Below, piece by piece: positions 15,755-24,178 of a stretch of 64,000 nt of DNA. The position numbers were made by a program, and so were the translations under genes. The stretch is taken from contig NZ_VAUV01000002.1 of the NCBI RefSeq assembly GCF_005780165.1, positions 186,001-250,000 on the forward strand. Reading direction: 5' to 3'. Below the pieces are notes generated by a model, which ran no database searches, was not told the origin of the DNA, and was given only the letters and a program-made list of their open reading frames with translations. This stretch comes from Phragmitibacter flavus (GTDB lineage: Bacteria > Verrucomicrobiota > Verrucomicrobiia > Verrucomicrobiales > Verrucomicrobiaceae). Numbering within the stretch: position 1 is the stretch's first letter; every line of letters begins with the position of its first letter.

Positions 15755-17565
15755 CGGGAAAGCTTTGGATCGAGCCAGAGGCCCCAGTCGCCATTTTTGC
15801 CATCGCCTCCGTCCTCGACCATGAGTTCGAGGGTGTCGATGTTGGTGAGGTCCACCTTGATGGATTGGAGGGGGGAGTCGGCTGAGGTTAGCTTGGATTT
15901 GAAGAGTTCACGACCGTCGCCTTTGATGAGGAAGATGACCTTGCCGTATTGACCGGTGGCAACGCCTGGCGTGATCAGGAGTTGTTTCCAAGCTTTGCCG
16001 AGCTGGAATTGATGACGGGCCGGGGCATGGGCATAATAGCCGCGTTCGAAGATCTGGCCGGAGGAGGAGAGCCAGGGTTGAGGGGAAGGGAGTTTGTCGG
16101 TGGAGGGTTTGCCATAGCCGACTTCCATCTTTTCGGGTTTGGTGTCGCAGAGACTGAGGGTGCGGATGTCTTCGGGGATGTTGGCGGGGGTGGTTTCGGG
16201 TGGAGGTGATGAACTCCAGATGCGCTGGGCGATGGCGTGCGTTTTGACGAGGATCGGGTCATTGCTGTTGGAAATTGAGTCCAAGGGATTGACTCCACCG
16301 GCAACAGCAAACCTGGCAGCCAGAGATTCCAGATGCAGTTGTATTTGGGCGTTGGAGACGTCGATCTGGCCGTCCGGGGTTGGTTGATAACCGAGACCAC
16401 GCAGGGAGGTGGTCATTCCATTGACATGACAGGCGACGAGGTTGATGACGCCGGGTTTGGCGATGGGAGGATCGGTGAACGTGATTTCAAATGAACCGTC
16501 GGCATTGGGAATGGTGGTCTGGGTGGTGGCATCGTAGTCGCCGCCGCCTTTGGGGTCGGTGTAGCCGACGATGGCGTAGGTGGGAATGGCCGAAGTGATT
16601 TGGCCGCTGACGGTGATGATTTTGCCATTGATGCTGATTTGCGTGACGGAAAGATTGGCGACGATGGGATCGGTGAGAGCTTTGTTTGATCCGGTGAAGA
16701 AGGGGTGGCTGGCGAGTCGCATGCCGTGGGCGAGAGTGAGGAAGGAGCCTTTGCTTTCGTCGCGTTTTTCTTCGCCAAAGGTGCGGTTGCCGCTGCCCAT
16801 AAGGGCGGTGCCGAAGGCGGCGGCTTCGTCGGAGCGTTCCCGATTGTGAGGAAGGCCGAGGGCATGGCCGATTTCATGGACGACGCCACCGACGAAGATG
16901 GAATTGTATTTGCCCAACGAGATGCGGCCGTATTGTCCGTCCTGGAGATGGTTGGCCTTGTCGGCGAGCAGGTCGGGATCGAGCAGGGCGGAGTCGACCT
17001 GCCACGCGGTGCCGCCTTTGGCATTGCCTCCGGCGTAGTAGGGACTGTTCTGGCGCATGGTGCGTTTGACGGGGTCCCAGACTGACATGTTGCAGAAGAT
17101 GACGAGGGTTTCGTCGCGTCCGTCGAGGGACTTGATGATGCCGGCCTGACGCAGGACGGGGAGGCATTCCTTGCGGATTTCATTGCCGCTTTCGCCGGAG
17201 TAATGGGCGTAGGGATGGGTGCCTTTGACGAGGTGGATGCTGAGCAGGCCGTCCGGTTGATGATCGAGGGGGAGCCGGCGAACGGGGAAACCCTGGCGGC
17301 GGAGTTCCTTGTCGTAGAAATCGGCAGTGGTTTCGAGGACGCGGGAAAGGCGTTCGCGCCATTGGGGCTGGGGTTCGCGGTCGGACGGGGTCCAGTAGAT
17401 GATATGGAGTTTGCGTTCGAGGTCGCCGGGAAGGGGACCGTGGAAGGCGGTGAGCGTGGCGGCGGCTTTGGGGACCTGGGTCGCGATGTCGGAGGCGGGA
17501 TCGAGTGCGTGACTGAGGCCGGGGATTGTCAGCGTGAGGAGCAGGGCAGCAATGAAAGGGTGCAT
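15751..17565 (-). CDS. Secreted metzincin-type zinc protease with C-terminal NPCBM-like domain
   Basis: This 604-aa protein has a signal peptide (MHPFIAALLLTLTIPGLSHA). The zinc-binding signature HEIGHALGLPH places His230, Glu231, His234 and His240 in the metzincin pattern HExxHxxGxxH. A beta-rich region follows (about 295-390), and the end (about residues 480-604; IRTLSLCDTKPEKMEVGYGK ... GQYGKVIFLIKGDGREL ... DTLELMVEDGGDGKNGDWGLW) resembles the NPCBM carbohydrate-binding module of family GH98. The likely role is extracellular proteolysis with attachment to glycans, fitting a polymer-degrading lifestyle; the substrate is unknown. The gene is convergent with the SET gene. Confidence 0.75.
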   Translation of the reverse strand: MHPFIAALLLTLTIPGLSHALDPASDIATQVPKAAATLTAFHGPLPGDLERKLHIIYWTPSDREPQPQWRERLSRVLETTADFYDKELRRQGFPVRRLPLDHQPDGLLSIHLVKGTHPYAHYSGESGNEIRKECLPVLRQAGIIKSLDGRDETLVIFCNMSVWDPVKRTMRQNSPYYAGGNAKGGTAWQVDSALLDPDLLADKANHLQDGQYGRISLGKYNSIFVGGVVHEIGHALGLPHNRERSDEAAAFGTALMGSGNRTFGEEKRDESKGSFLTLAHGMRLASHPFFTGSNKALTDPIVANLSVTQISINGKIITVSGQITSAIPTYAIVGYTDPKGGGDYDATTQTTIPNADGSFEITFTDPPIAKPGVINLVACHVNGMTTSLRGLGYQPTPDGQIDVSNAQIQLHLESLAARFAVAGGVNPLDSISNSNDPILVKTHAIAQRIWSSSPPPETTPANIPEDIRTLSLCDTKPEKMEVGYGKPSTDKLPSPQPWLSSSGQIFERGYYAHAPARHQFQLGKAWKQLLITPGVATGQYGKVIFLIKGDGRELFKSKLTSADSPLQSIKVDLTNIDTLELMVEDGGDGKNGDWGLWLDPKLSR

Positions 17566-17613
17566 CTTGGTAAGAGAGAACGCACCGGGAGAATCTTCGT
17601 TAGAGTTTTTAAT

Positions 17614-18186
17614 CTATTCGAGATCAAAGGGAGCGGGCAACTCGCTGGAAGGGAAGCGTTTGACGATGAGTTTGGGGGTGATGTAGCCGATGAGGCGCGC
17701 TTGTTTCCACGCGACGGCATCCCAGCGGATGACGGGAAGTTCGAGGATGGCGACGGCACAGGTGGGCATGTCGCCGATGCTGTTGCGCTGCAGGAGTTGG
17801 TTGGCGAAGTCGCTGATGCCGTTGTTGTGGGCGAAGAGCATGATGCTTTGCCAGCTGTTGTCAAAGGACTGGACGATTTGCAGGAGGCTGTTGGCTTCGG
17901 CCAGGTAGGCACGAGGTTCGGTGAGGATGATTTCGGGGGGGAGGTTCATTTCGGCCTGCATGAGTTCGGCCGTTTGCTGGGTGCGCGTCGCGCTGCTGGC
18001 GATGAGGTGGTCCGGCGCGGGGAGGATGGCGGGACTGGATTCGAGGCCGAAGTAGGTTTTGGCGAGGAAGCGGGCCATCTCAGGGGCGTTGCGTTCGCCA
18101 CGTTCGTTGAGGGTGCGGTCGTGATCGAGTTGACCGGGATTGTCCCAACTGGATTTGGCGTGGCGGACGAGGGTAAGGTATTTCAT
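17614..18186 (-). CDS. sixA: SixA-like phosphohistidine phosphatase
   Basis: This 190-aa member of the histidine phosphatase superfamily begins MKYLTLVRHAKSSWDNPGQL, the SixA-type RHxK-S-W motif with the catalytic His at residue 9. It also has DHDRTLNERGERNAPEMARF, a second Arg region SSATRTQQTAE and the C-terminal His in IMLFAHNNGISDFAN. SixA removes phosphate from phosphohistidine in His-containing phosphotransfer domains or PTS proteins. It lies 48 bp upstream of the metalloprotease gene on the same strand, though no functional link is obvious. The second phosphatase of this superfamily in the window, at 48881, is of the phosphoglycerate-mutase-like type. Confidence 0.82.
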   Translation of the reverse strand: MKYLTLVRHAKSSWDNPGQLDHDRTLNERGERNAPEMARFLAKTYFGLESSPAILPAPDHLIASSATRTQQTAELMQAEMNLPPEIILTEPRAYLAEANSLLQIVQSFDNSWQSIMLFAHNNGISDFANQLLQRNSIGDMPTCAVAILELPVIRWDAVAWKQARLIGYITPKLIVKRFPSSELPAPFDLE

Positions 18187-18287
18187 TGATTCAGAGCGGC
18201 GGCGTCGACGGTGGTGGTGAGTAGTTCGGAAAATGCGATAGCACAGTATGGGGGGATTTCAGCAAAGAGTTGGACAGGACGTGGGTG

Positions 18288-19283
18288 ATGGTAAAGATGG
18301 GGGTGGTGTCAGAGTTGTCAGATTCAATGGTGCGTCCGCGGGTGCCGTGGTGGATGTGGGGAAATGTGTTGAGTTTGGATGCGCCTCTGGTGGCGGCAGG
18401 GTGGCTGTGGATGCTGGCAGAGGTTTCGGGGGTGAAGCTGCCGTGGGCTTGCTTTGCGGTGTTGTGGATGACGGTGTGGTTCATTTATGTGCTGGACCGG
18501 ACGATGGATGGTTGGCGATCAGAAGGGGAGGGGGAGCAGACGGCAAGGCATAGGTTTTATCTTCGGCACCGCGCGTTCATGGTGAGGGAGGTGTTGCCGC
18601 TGATGGGGGTGGTGACGGGGTGGCTGGCGATGACGCAGATTCCGGTCGGGTTGATGGAGCGTGGGATGGGATTGGGATTGGTGGTGGGGTGGTATTTGTG
18701 GAATCACGCAGGAAGCTCGAGGCGTTGGATGGTGGGCATTGGAAATGCGCTGATGGCGATGGTGGTGGTGGGGTGCGTCTGGTGGAGCGGAGTTGAGCAA
18801 TGGTCCTGGGTCGGGCCGCTGTTGCTGGTGGTTTTGGTCCTGCGGTTGGTAGGAGGACGGCTTGGAATCTCGAAGGAGATCTGTTGCGGGGTGGTGTTTG
18901 CTTTGGGGTGCGGGCTGAGTGTGCATTTTTATTCGATGGATCAGGTTGCTGGATTTTTTTCGGTCGAGGTGATGGGGTTGGCGATGCTGGCGGTGTTGAA
19001 CTGTGTGGGAATTGCCGCTTTGGAGAGTGGAAAGGAGGATGCTTCGAGTGCTTCGATGTTGTCGGGAAAGAGGTTCACCGTGCTGGTGGCCGGGGTGGTG
19101 GGTGGGCTTGCGGGAGCGTGGTGGGTTGGAACTGGCGGGGTTTTGCTGGAGGCGGCATTTTTTGGAGTGGTGTCGATGGGTTTGGTGTATCACTGGGCAC
19201 CCAAAATGCCGGGAGAACTGCCGAGAGTGCTGATGGATGTCGCACTGCTGGTGCCGGTGGGCTGGGTTTGGTGGTGGCGTTAA
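18288..19283 (+). CDS. Polytopic membrane protein of unknown function
   Basis: This is an integral membrane protein of up to 331 aa with about eight predicted helices. The motif YVLDRTMDGWRSEGEGEQTA followed by RHRFYLRHRAFM recurs, as I recall, in uncharacterised Verrucomicrobiota and Planctomycetota membrane proteins with a UbiA-like helix pattern. The Asp and Arg residues after helix 2 could be a catalytic or metal site, but no UbiA NDxxD motif is present and I do not assign an enzyme. Start choice is uncertain: ATG 18288, ATG 18297 and ATG 18327 are all in frame. The cytosine deaminase gene follows immediately on the same strand. Confidence 0.6.
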   Translation: MVKMGVVSELSDSMVRPRVPWWMWGNVLSLDAPLVAAGWLWMLAEVSGVKLPWACFAVLWMTVWFIYVLDRTMDGWRSEGEGEQTARHRFYLRHRAFMVREVLPLMGVVTGWLAMTQIPVGLMERGMGLGLVVGWYLWNHAGSSRRWMVGIGNALMAMVVVGCVWWSGVEQWSWVGPLLLVVLVLRLVGGRLGISKEICCGVVFALGCGLSVHFYSMDQVAGFFSVEVMGLAMLAVLNCVGIAALESGKEDASSASMLSGKRFTVLVAGVVGGLAGAWWVGTGGVLLEAAFFGVVSMGLVYHWAPKMPGELPRVLMDVALLVPVGWVWWWR

Positions 19284-19328
19284 TTGTGCTGGGGCTTCGG
19301 CGCGGGGTTTGCTATGATTTTACTTACT

Positions 19329-19784
19329 ATGAGTGGAAGCGTTGATTTTGAGGCAATGTTGGCGGTGGCGATTGAGGAGGCCCGGGAGGGGATTTCCGAG
19401 GGGGGGATTCCGATTGGTGCGGCGTTGTTTGATATGGAGGGGAAGGTTTTGGGGAGGGGGCACAATCGCCGGGTGCAGGAGGGCGATCCATCCGTGCATG
19501 GGGAGACGGATGCGTTTCGCAAGGCGGGCCGGCAGCGGAGTTACCGGGACAAGATCATGGTAACGACTTTGGCACCGTGCTGGTATTGCAGTGGATTGGT
19601 GAGGCAGTTCAACATCGGCACGGTGGTGGTGGGGGAGTCGGTGACTTTTCAGGGGGGGATCGAATGGCTTCGTGGCTTGGGGGTAAAGGTGGTGGATCTG
19701 AATTCAAAGGAGTGCATCACGATGCTGACCGAGTTCATTGAATCGTATCCTGCGGTTTGGAATGAGGATATTGGCGAAGAGTGA
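19329..19784 (+). CDS. Cytosine deaminase-like nucleoside/base deaminase
   Basis: This 151-aa zinc deaminase of the CDA superfamily has the sites VHGETDAF (His57, catalytic Glu59) and LAPCWYCSG (Cys84, Cys87). The HGE-D-A pattern, the APCWYC ligand motif and the C-terminal VVVGESVTFQGGIEWL region match fungal-type cytosine deaminases (yeast Fcy1 type), which convert cytosine to uracil in pyrimidine salvage. Bacterial CodA belongs to a different fold, so this is a notable alternative. The start is ATG 19329; ATG 19314 is also possible. It follows the membrane-protein gene by 45 bp. Confidence 0.75.
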   Translation: MSGSVDFEAMLAVAIEEAREGISEGGIPIGAALFDMEGKVLGRGHNRRVQEGDPSVHGETDAFRKAGRQRSYRDKIMVTTLAPCWYCSGLVRQFNIGTVVVGESVTFQGGIEWLRGLGVKVVDLNSKECITMLTEFIESYPAVWNEDIGEE

Positions 19785-19838
19785 TGGTGGATGTTTAATT
19801 TGGTGGACTAGAGCAGGGGCACATGCTGTGGTGCGGGA

Positions 19839-20858
19839 ATGCAAGAAGTGACTGAATCAACAAAGGGACCGATCCTGGTGACGGGCGGTGCGGGGTATAT
19901 TGGGTCGCACACAGTGAAACATCTGCTGGCCCAGGGGGAGCAGTTGGTGGTATTGGACAATCTTTCGATGGGGCACGCGGAGGCGGTGCCGGAAGGCGTG
20001 ACGCTGGTGGAGGGCGAGCTGATGGATGCCGTGCTCGTCGACTGGCTGTTCACGGAATATAAACCGGAGGCGGTTTTGCACTTTGCGGCTTCGGCGTTTG
20101 TGGGCGAGTCAGTCGACGAACCTCTGAAGTATTATAAAAACAACGTGGTGGCACCGCTGACCTTGCTGGATGCGATGAAGAAGCATGGGACGTTGCGGAT
20201 CGTTTTTTCGTCGACATGTGCGACTTATGGGAATCCGCAATTCGTGCCGATGGATGAGTCGCACCCGCAGGTGCCGGTGAATCCTTATGGAGCCAGCAAG
20301 CTGATGTTGGAGCGGGTGATTCAGGACTGTGAAGTTGCCTGGGGCGTGAAGTCGGTGTTTTTGCGCTATTTCAACGCGAGTGGATGTGATTTTGAGGGGA
20401 TGATCGGGGAGGATCACGAGCCCGAGTCGCATTTGATTCCGCGAATTTTGATGGCGTTGAGAGGGGAGATTGAGTCGATGACCATTTTTGGGACGGATTA
20501 TCCGACGGCGGACGGGACGTGCATTCGGGATTACATCCATGTCAATGATCTGGCTTCGGCGCATGCGCTGGCGTTGAATTACCTGCGTGGTGGTGGCGAG
20601 TCGACCGCAGTGAATCTGGGGACGGGTCGCGGGTTTAGTGTGAAGGAGATCATTGCGACGGCGGAGTCGGTGACAGGTTTGAAGGTGCCGGTGACTTTTG
20701 GCCCGCGTCGTGCGGGTGATCCTCCGGAGTTGGTGGCGAATCCGGCGAAGGCGAAGTCAGTGCTGGGCTGGGAGGCGCAGATCAAAGATCCGAGGCAGCA
20801 TGTGGAGTCGGCCTGGAAGTGGATGACGGGTCCGAAAGGCGGGCGCTATAGCAAGTGA
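19839..20858 (+). CDS. galE: UDP-glucose 4-epimerase
   Basis: This 339-aa extended short-chain dehydrogenase of the GalE type has the NAD-binding TGGAGYIGSH (residues 15-24), VVLDNLSMGH, the catalytic triad in FSSTCATYG (Ser124-Thr126) and NPYGASK (Tyr150, Lys154). The substrate region is RYFNASGCDFEGMIGEDHEP, followed by DGTCIRDYIHVNDLASAH. GalE interconverts UDP-glucose and UDP-galactose, supplying galactosyl units for exopolysaccharide or lipopolysaccharide. The conserved GTGRGFSVKEII motif and full length indicate an intact enzyme. Confidence 0.9.
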   Translation: MQEVTESTKGPILVTGGAGYIGSHTVKHLLAQGEQLVVLDNLSMGHAEAVPEGVTLVEGELMDAVLVDWLFTEYKPEAVLHFAASAFVGESVDEPLKYYKNNVVAPLTLLDAMKKHGTLRIVFSSTCATYGNPQFVPMDESHPQVPVNPYGASKLMLERVIQDCEVAWGVKSVFLRYFNASGCDFEGMIGEDHEPESHLIPRILMALRGEIESMTIFGTDYPTADGTCIRDYIHVNDLASAHALALNYLRGGGESTAVNLGTGRGFSVKEIIATAESVTGLKVPVTFGPRRAGDPPELVANPAKAKSVLGWEAQIKDPRQHVESAWKWMTGPKGGRYSK

Positions 20859-20962
20859 ATGCGTAAATGCGCGGAGAAGTGCGTGGTTGGCAGGTTGCCA
20901 GTCCGGGTGGTGTGGGTAAACTGTGGGAACAGGCAAAGGATTGGCAGCATGGAATCACTAGC

Positions 20963-21823
20963 ATGAGCGCGACCCAACGCACGCAGCGCGAACGGGCCAG
21001 GAAGCGGCTTGAAGAGCAACGCCGAATTGCGGAGTTGCGCCAGCGGTCGCAAGGGCGTGATGCATTGCTGGCGAAGTTGCCGAAGGTTGACCGCGATCGA
21101 GATCGCGATCACAATCCGGACAGCGGACGCAAGCGCAAGTTTTTGCTGGGATTGCTGATGCTGCCGCTGTGTTTGCTGGCGTTGCTGACGTTTTTGGATT
21201 TGTTGTTTACGGAGACGGTGAAGGGGGAGTTTTGGAAGTCGGAAGGATTTTGGTTTTTTGGCAGCGGCTGTGTTTGCTGGCTTTGCATGGGCTGGTTGCG
21301 GCGTGAACCGGGGTTGATGTATGTGTTTGCCCATGAGATGACGCATGCGATAGCGGTGCGGTTGAGCGGGGGTCGGGTGCATGACATGCATGTGGGTCCG
21401 GATGGGGGGTTTGTGGACACGGACAAGACGAATACTTTGATCACCTTGTCGCCGTATCTGGTGCCGTTTTACACGGGGGTGGTTTTTGCGATTTTTGGAC
21501 TGCTGTCGTTGTTGATGGACATGGATCGCGAATGGATTTTGCCATGGTTTGGCGAAGGGTTGCGGTTGAAGGGGGTGTGGGTGTTTTATTTTATGGTGGG
21601 GCTGACGTGGTGTTTTCACCTGACCTTCACGATGCAGGTATTGCAGACGGAGCAGAGCGACTTGCTGCACAATGGGGAGTTCTTTTCGATGATGCTGATC
21701 ATTTTTATCAACATCGTGATCCTGGTGGTGCTGTTCATTGCGGCTTCACCCAAGGTGGGCTGGAGCGATGTTTATGAGGATCTGAGGGGTTTGTTTGGGT
21801 GGATGTGGCGGATGGTTTTTTGA
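20963..21823 (+). CDS. Membrane protein with an HExxH motif (M50-like)
   Basis: This 286-aa protein has a basic, coiled N-terminus (residues 1-60, rich in Arg, Glu and Gln) and five or six membrane helices. Inside the membrane region is FAHEMTHAIAVRLSGGRVHD, with His124-Glu125-xx-His128 forming a zinc-protease motif like that of intramembrane M50 metalloproteases. The following LSPYLVPFYTGVVFAIFGLL resembles the M50 region that contributes the third ligand, although no NPDG is visible. It may be a regulated intramembrane protease or a non-proteolytic relative. The start at ATG 20963 avoids a long upstream extension from 20867. It follows galE on the same strand. Confidence 0.6.
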   Translation: MSATQRTQRERARKRLEEQRRIAELRQRSQGRDALLAKLPKVDRDRDRDHNPDSGRKRKFLLGLLMLPLCLLALLTFLDLLFTETVKGEFWKSEGFWFFGSGCVCWLCMGWLRREPGLMYVFAHEMTHAIAVRLSGGRVHDMHVGPDGGFVDTDKTNTLITLSPYLVPFYTGVVFAIFGLLSLLMDMDREWILPWFGEGLRLKGVWVFYFMVGLTWCFHLTFTMQVLQTEQSDLLHNGEFFSMMLIIFINIVILVVLFIAASPKVGWSDVYEDLRGLFGWMWRMVF

Positions 21824-21865
21824 GAGTTGACCCTCCAGTTTCTTTGCCCCTTACATGGAGCGTCT

Positions 21866-22015
21866 TGTTGTGGAGTGCTGCGGCTTGCCGCAGCTTTTCA
21901 AGAACCGGCCTGCCGGTTTGTGCCCAACCCAGTAAATGCCGCCATATTGTCTCCTCTGAAGCGCAGCAGGCTGCGCCCCGCTACAGCGGCAGCAGGCTGC
22001 AGCAGTCCACGACAA
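21866..22015. repeat. GTGGAGTGC-type intergenic repeat element
   Basis: The 339-bp gap 21824-22162 has no recognisable gene. It holds an element of about 150 bp that begins TTGTTGTGGAGTGCTGCGGC and ends with an imperfect inverted copy (17 of 20 positions). Internal hairpins include GCTGCGG-CTTG-CCGCAGC and ACCGGCC-TG-CCGGT. A related sequence lies at 28706-28780. Beyond 22030 the gap contains only the terminator of the EF-hand gene. Confidence 0.6.
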
Positions 22016-22093
22016 CTGTGTCGTAGGCCAAGACATGCTGTCGATAATACTGCAGTGTCCCGTCCCAATAAAAGTTAGGGTTGATCCGAACAT

Positions 22094-22126
22094 GAAAAAC
22101 CACGGAGCGCGTGGCGGTCCGTGGTT
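22094..22126 (-). terminator. Intrinsic terminator of the EF-hand gene
   Basis: On the minus strand, perfect 9-bp arms (AACCACGGA and TCCGTGGTT) enclose an 11-nt loop and are followed by a run of T. It lies 37 bp past the stop codon of the EF-hand gene. Confidence 0.7.
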
Positions 22127-22162
22127 TGAAGGCGAATGATTTTTTTGTGAGGCCTAGGTCGG

Positions 22163-22609
22163 TCAAGGTTTGCCGCCATCGGGTGGACCTTTGGGTCCTT
22201 TGGCTCCATCGGGCGGGCCTTTTTTGCCTTTTTTGCCGCCATCGGGTGGTCCTTCACCGCGGGGTGGGCGGGGCATGGAAGCTCTTTCTTCTTCGCTCAA
22301 CTTGCCGTCGCCGTCTTTGTCGAATCGCTCAAGCATCTTCGCGCGTCCGGCTTCTTGCATGGCGGCTTTTTCCTCTTGATTGAGTTTGCCGTCGCCATCC
22401 TTGTCGAATTCTTTTTCGCGGGCTTCACGCGCGGCTTTGCGTTCTTCGGGGGAGAGTTTGCCGTCCTTGTCGGCATCAAATTTTTCGAGGACTTCAGGTG
22501 GGACAGGGCGATCACCGCCGGGGCCTTTGGGTTTGCCCTTGTCTTGGGCGGTGGCAAGGGTGACGGAGGAGGTGAGGACTCCAAAGAAGAGCAGGGTGGC
22601 GATTTTCAT
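22163..22609 (-). CDS. Secreted EF-hand calcium-binding protein
   Basis: This 148-aa protein has a signal peptide (about residues 1-21, ending LATAQ) and three canonical EF-hand loops: DADKDGKLSPEE (45-56), DKDGDGKLNQEE (69-80) and DKDGDGKLSEEE (97-108). The C-terminal 35 residues are Pro/Gly/Lys/Asp repeats (GPPDGGKKGK, GPPDGAKGPK) of low complexity. It should bind calcium in the periplasm or outside the cell. The spacing between loops is regular, so successive loops may pair. It is monocistronic, with its own terminator downstream. Confidence 0.8.
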   Translation of the reverse strand: MKIATLLFFGVLTSSVTLATAQDKGKPKGPGGDRPVPPEVLEKFDADKDGKLSPEERKAAREAREKEFDKDGDGKLNQEEKAAMQEAGRAKMLERFDKDGDGKLSEEERASMPRPPRGEGPPDGGKKGKKGPPDGAKGPKGPPDGGKP

Positions 22610-22782
22610 GTTAGTTGGTGTAGTTCAATTGGGTTTGTCGTGGAGGTGTAACCGACGGGTCGAATGGAAGTTGCGTTCGCTTGAAAAAATTGGTGAGTGG
22701 AAGGGTAAAGGCTCGATGATTTAAATCTGTGGGCGATTAGGATTGAAGTCACTGGAGGCACTTGTGTAGGGTAGTAGGGAAC

Positions 22783-24168
22783 ATGGCTGAACTGATTGAT
22801 GAACTGCGGGACTTGGACCGACGGGATACCCGACGAGCGTGGTGGTTCGGGTTGGGTATGGTCGGAGTGTTGTTAATGATTATAGGGTTTGTATGGGCAC
22901 GCGATGTCGCTCCTCCAGATGATTCGGCAATGCTGCCGGTGTTAACGGGAGGTAATGGGAAGGAGAATGGATTGCGAAAATTTATTGACGAGGTGAGGGC
23001 CATGCCGGATTCGGGCTTCGATGATCTATCGATGGAGGCCCGCTCAAGAGAGTGGGGGAACACGGAGGAGTTGCGAACGTTTTTGGGTAAGAACGAAGCG
23101 AGAATCGAGGCATGGAAACGGTTGATGATGTCGGATCGAAGTGGATGGAGGTGGGGGCTTCAAGATGTGGAGCCATTAGACATGAAGATCGACATGTCTT
23201 ATTTGTTGGCAGTTCAAGAGACGGCGAATGTCATACGGATGAAATCTTTGCTCTTGGCGCGGGACGGAAAGATCGGAGAGGGGGTGGATATGGCATTGGA
23301 CTTGTGGCGCATGGGTGGTGGACAAAGACGGGCGCAAGGTGCGTTGATACATTGGCTGGTATCGTTAACCATCGAATCCATTGGTCTCGCTGCGCTGGAG
23401 GATGCGGTGATGGCAGGTGATTGTGACGACCCGACGCTTGTGAGGATCCAAGAGGCTTTGGCGCAAGTGGAAGAGAGTCCCTGCAAAACCCTTAAATTCA
23501 CTTACCAAGTTGAGTATCTGATGATGAAAAACAGTCTAGAATTCATGCCTGACTATCTCGCTGAAAACGCGAATCTGAACTGGGCGAAACCAGTGATTCG
23601 GGCGGGATACAAACGAAACTACACTCTGTCGAGTTACATTTATTACCATGAGCCATTAGTTAACTCGGGCGGGGGTGATGCACTTGCGATGATGAGGAAG
23701 TCGAAGTGGAGAACAAAGCAACTTGAAGCATGGCGTGACCGTGGGTGGTGGAAGTATGTGCATCCCAATGGAATGGGTCAATGGATGGTCGCGTCGGTTG
23801 CGACGTTTGGACGAATCGATGAACGGGCTGCGATGATGGAGACACTACCGGGGTTGACGCAGTTGATGCTGGCGGTGCGACGGTATGAGGTGGAGCGTGG
23901 GACGATGCCTGATGCTCTTGATGAACTGGTGCCTGAATTTATTAACAGATTGCCGATCGATCCACTTAATGGAAAACCGTTCCGCTGGGATGCGGTGAGT
24001 CAGCGGGGTTACAGTGTGTTTCTGAATGAGGTGGATGATGGGGGGAGTTATACCAAGTCGCGTCGTCCAGATGAGCTGGATTGTGGGGTGTTTTACCCTT
24101 GGGGGGAGGAGGCTGTCGAGCAGCGCAAGGAGCAGTATGGGGTGAAGGGTGAGAAGCAGTCGGAATGA
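22783..24168 (+). CDS. Membrane-anchored protein of unknown function
   Basis: I do not recognise a named family. The protein has 461 aa, with a short acidic/basic N-terminus, one membrane helix (about residues 20-42, WWFGLGMVGVLLMIIGFVWA) and a mostly helical extracytoplasmic domain. The C-terminal part (RYEVERGTMPDALDELVPEF, then LPIDPLNGKPFRWDAVSQRG) matches a pattern I recall from many Verrucomicrobiota and Planctomycetota hypothetical proteins. Those proteins carry a Pro-Asp-xx-Leu-xx-Leu-Val-Pro and Asp-Pro-xx-Gly-Pro-(F/L)-Arg segment near the C-terminus. The start is ATG 22783. The glycosyltransferase gene begins 10 bp downstream, so the two are probably co-transcribed. Confidence 0.65.
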   Translation: MAELIDELRDLDRRDTRRAWWFGLGMVGVLLMIIGFVWARDVAPPDDSAMLPVLTGGNGKENGLRKFIDEVRAMPDSGFDDLSMEARSREWGNTEELRTFLGKNEARIEAWKRLMMSDRSGWRWGLQDVEPLDMKIDMSYLLAVQETANVIRMKSLLLARDGKIGEGVDMALDLWRMGGGQRRAQGALIHWLVSLTIESIGLAALEDAVMAGDCDDPTLVRIQEALAQVEESPCKTLKFTYQVEYLMMKNSLEFMPDYLAENANLNWAKPVIRAGYKRNYTLSSYIYYHEPLVNSGGGDALAMMRKSKWRTKQLEAWRDRGWWKYVHPNGMGQWMVASVATFGRIDERAAMMETLPGLTQLMLAVRRYEVERGTMPDALDELVPEFINRLPIDPLNGKPFRWDAVSQRGYSVFLNEVDDGGSYTKSRRPDELDCGVFYPWGEEAVEQRKEQYGVKGEKQSE

Positions 24169-24178
24169 TGAAGGGGTG

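Noticed and set aside
17203-18189. A 328-codon plus-strand frame across the metalloprotease and sixA genes.
   Set aside because: It is antisense to two genes with catalytic motifs and has no features of its own.
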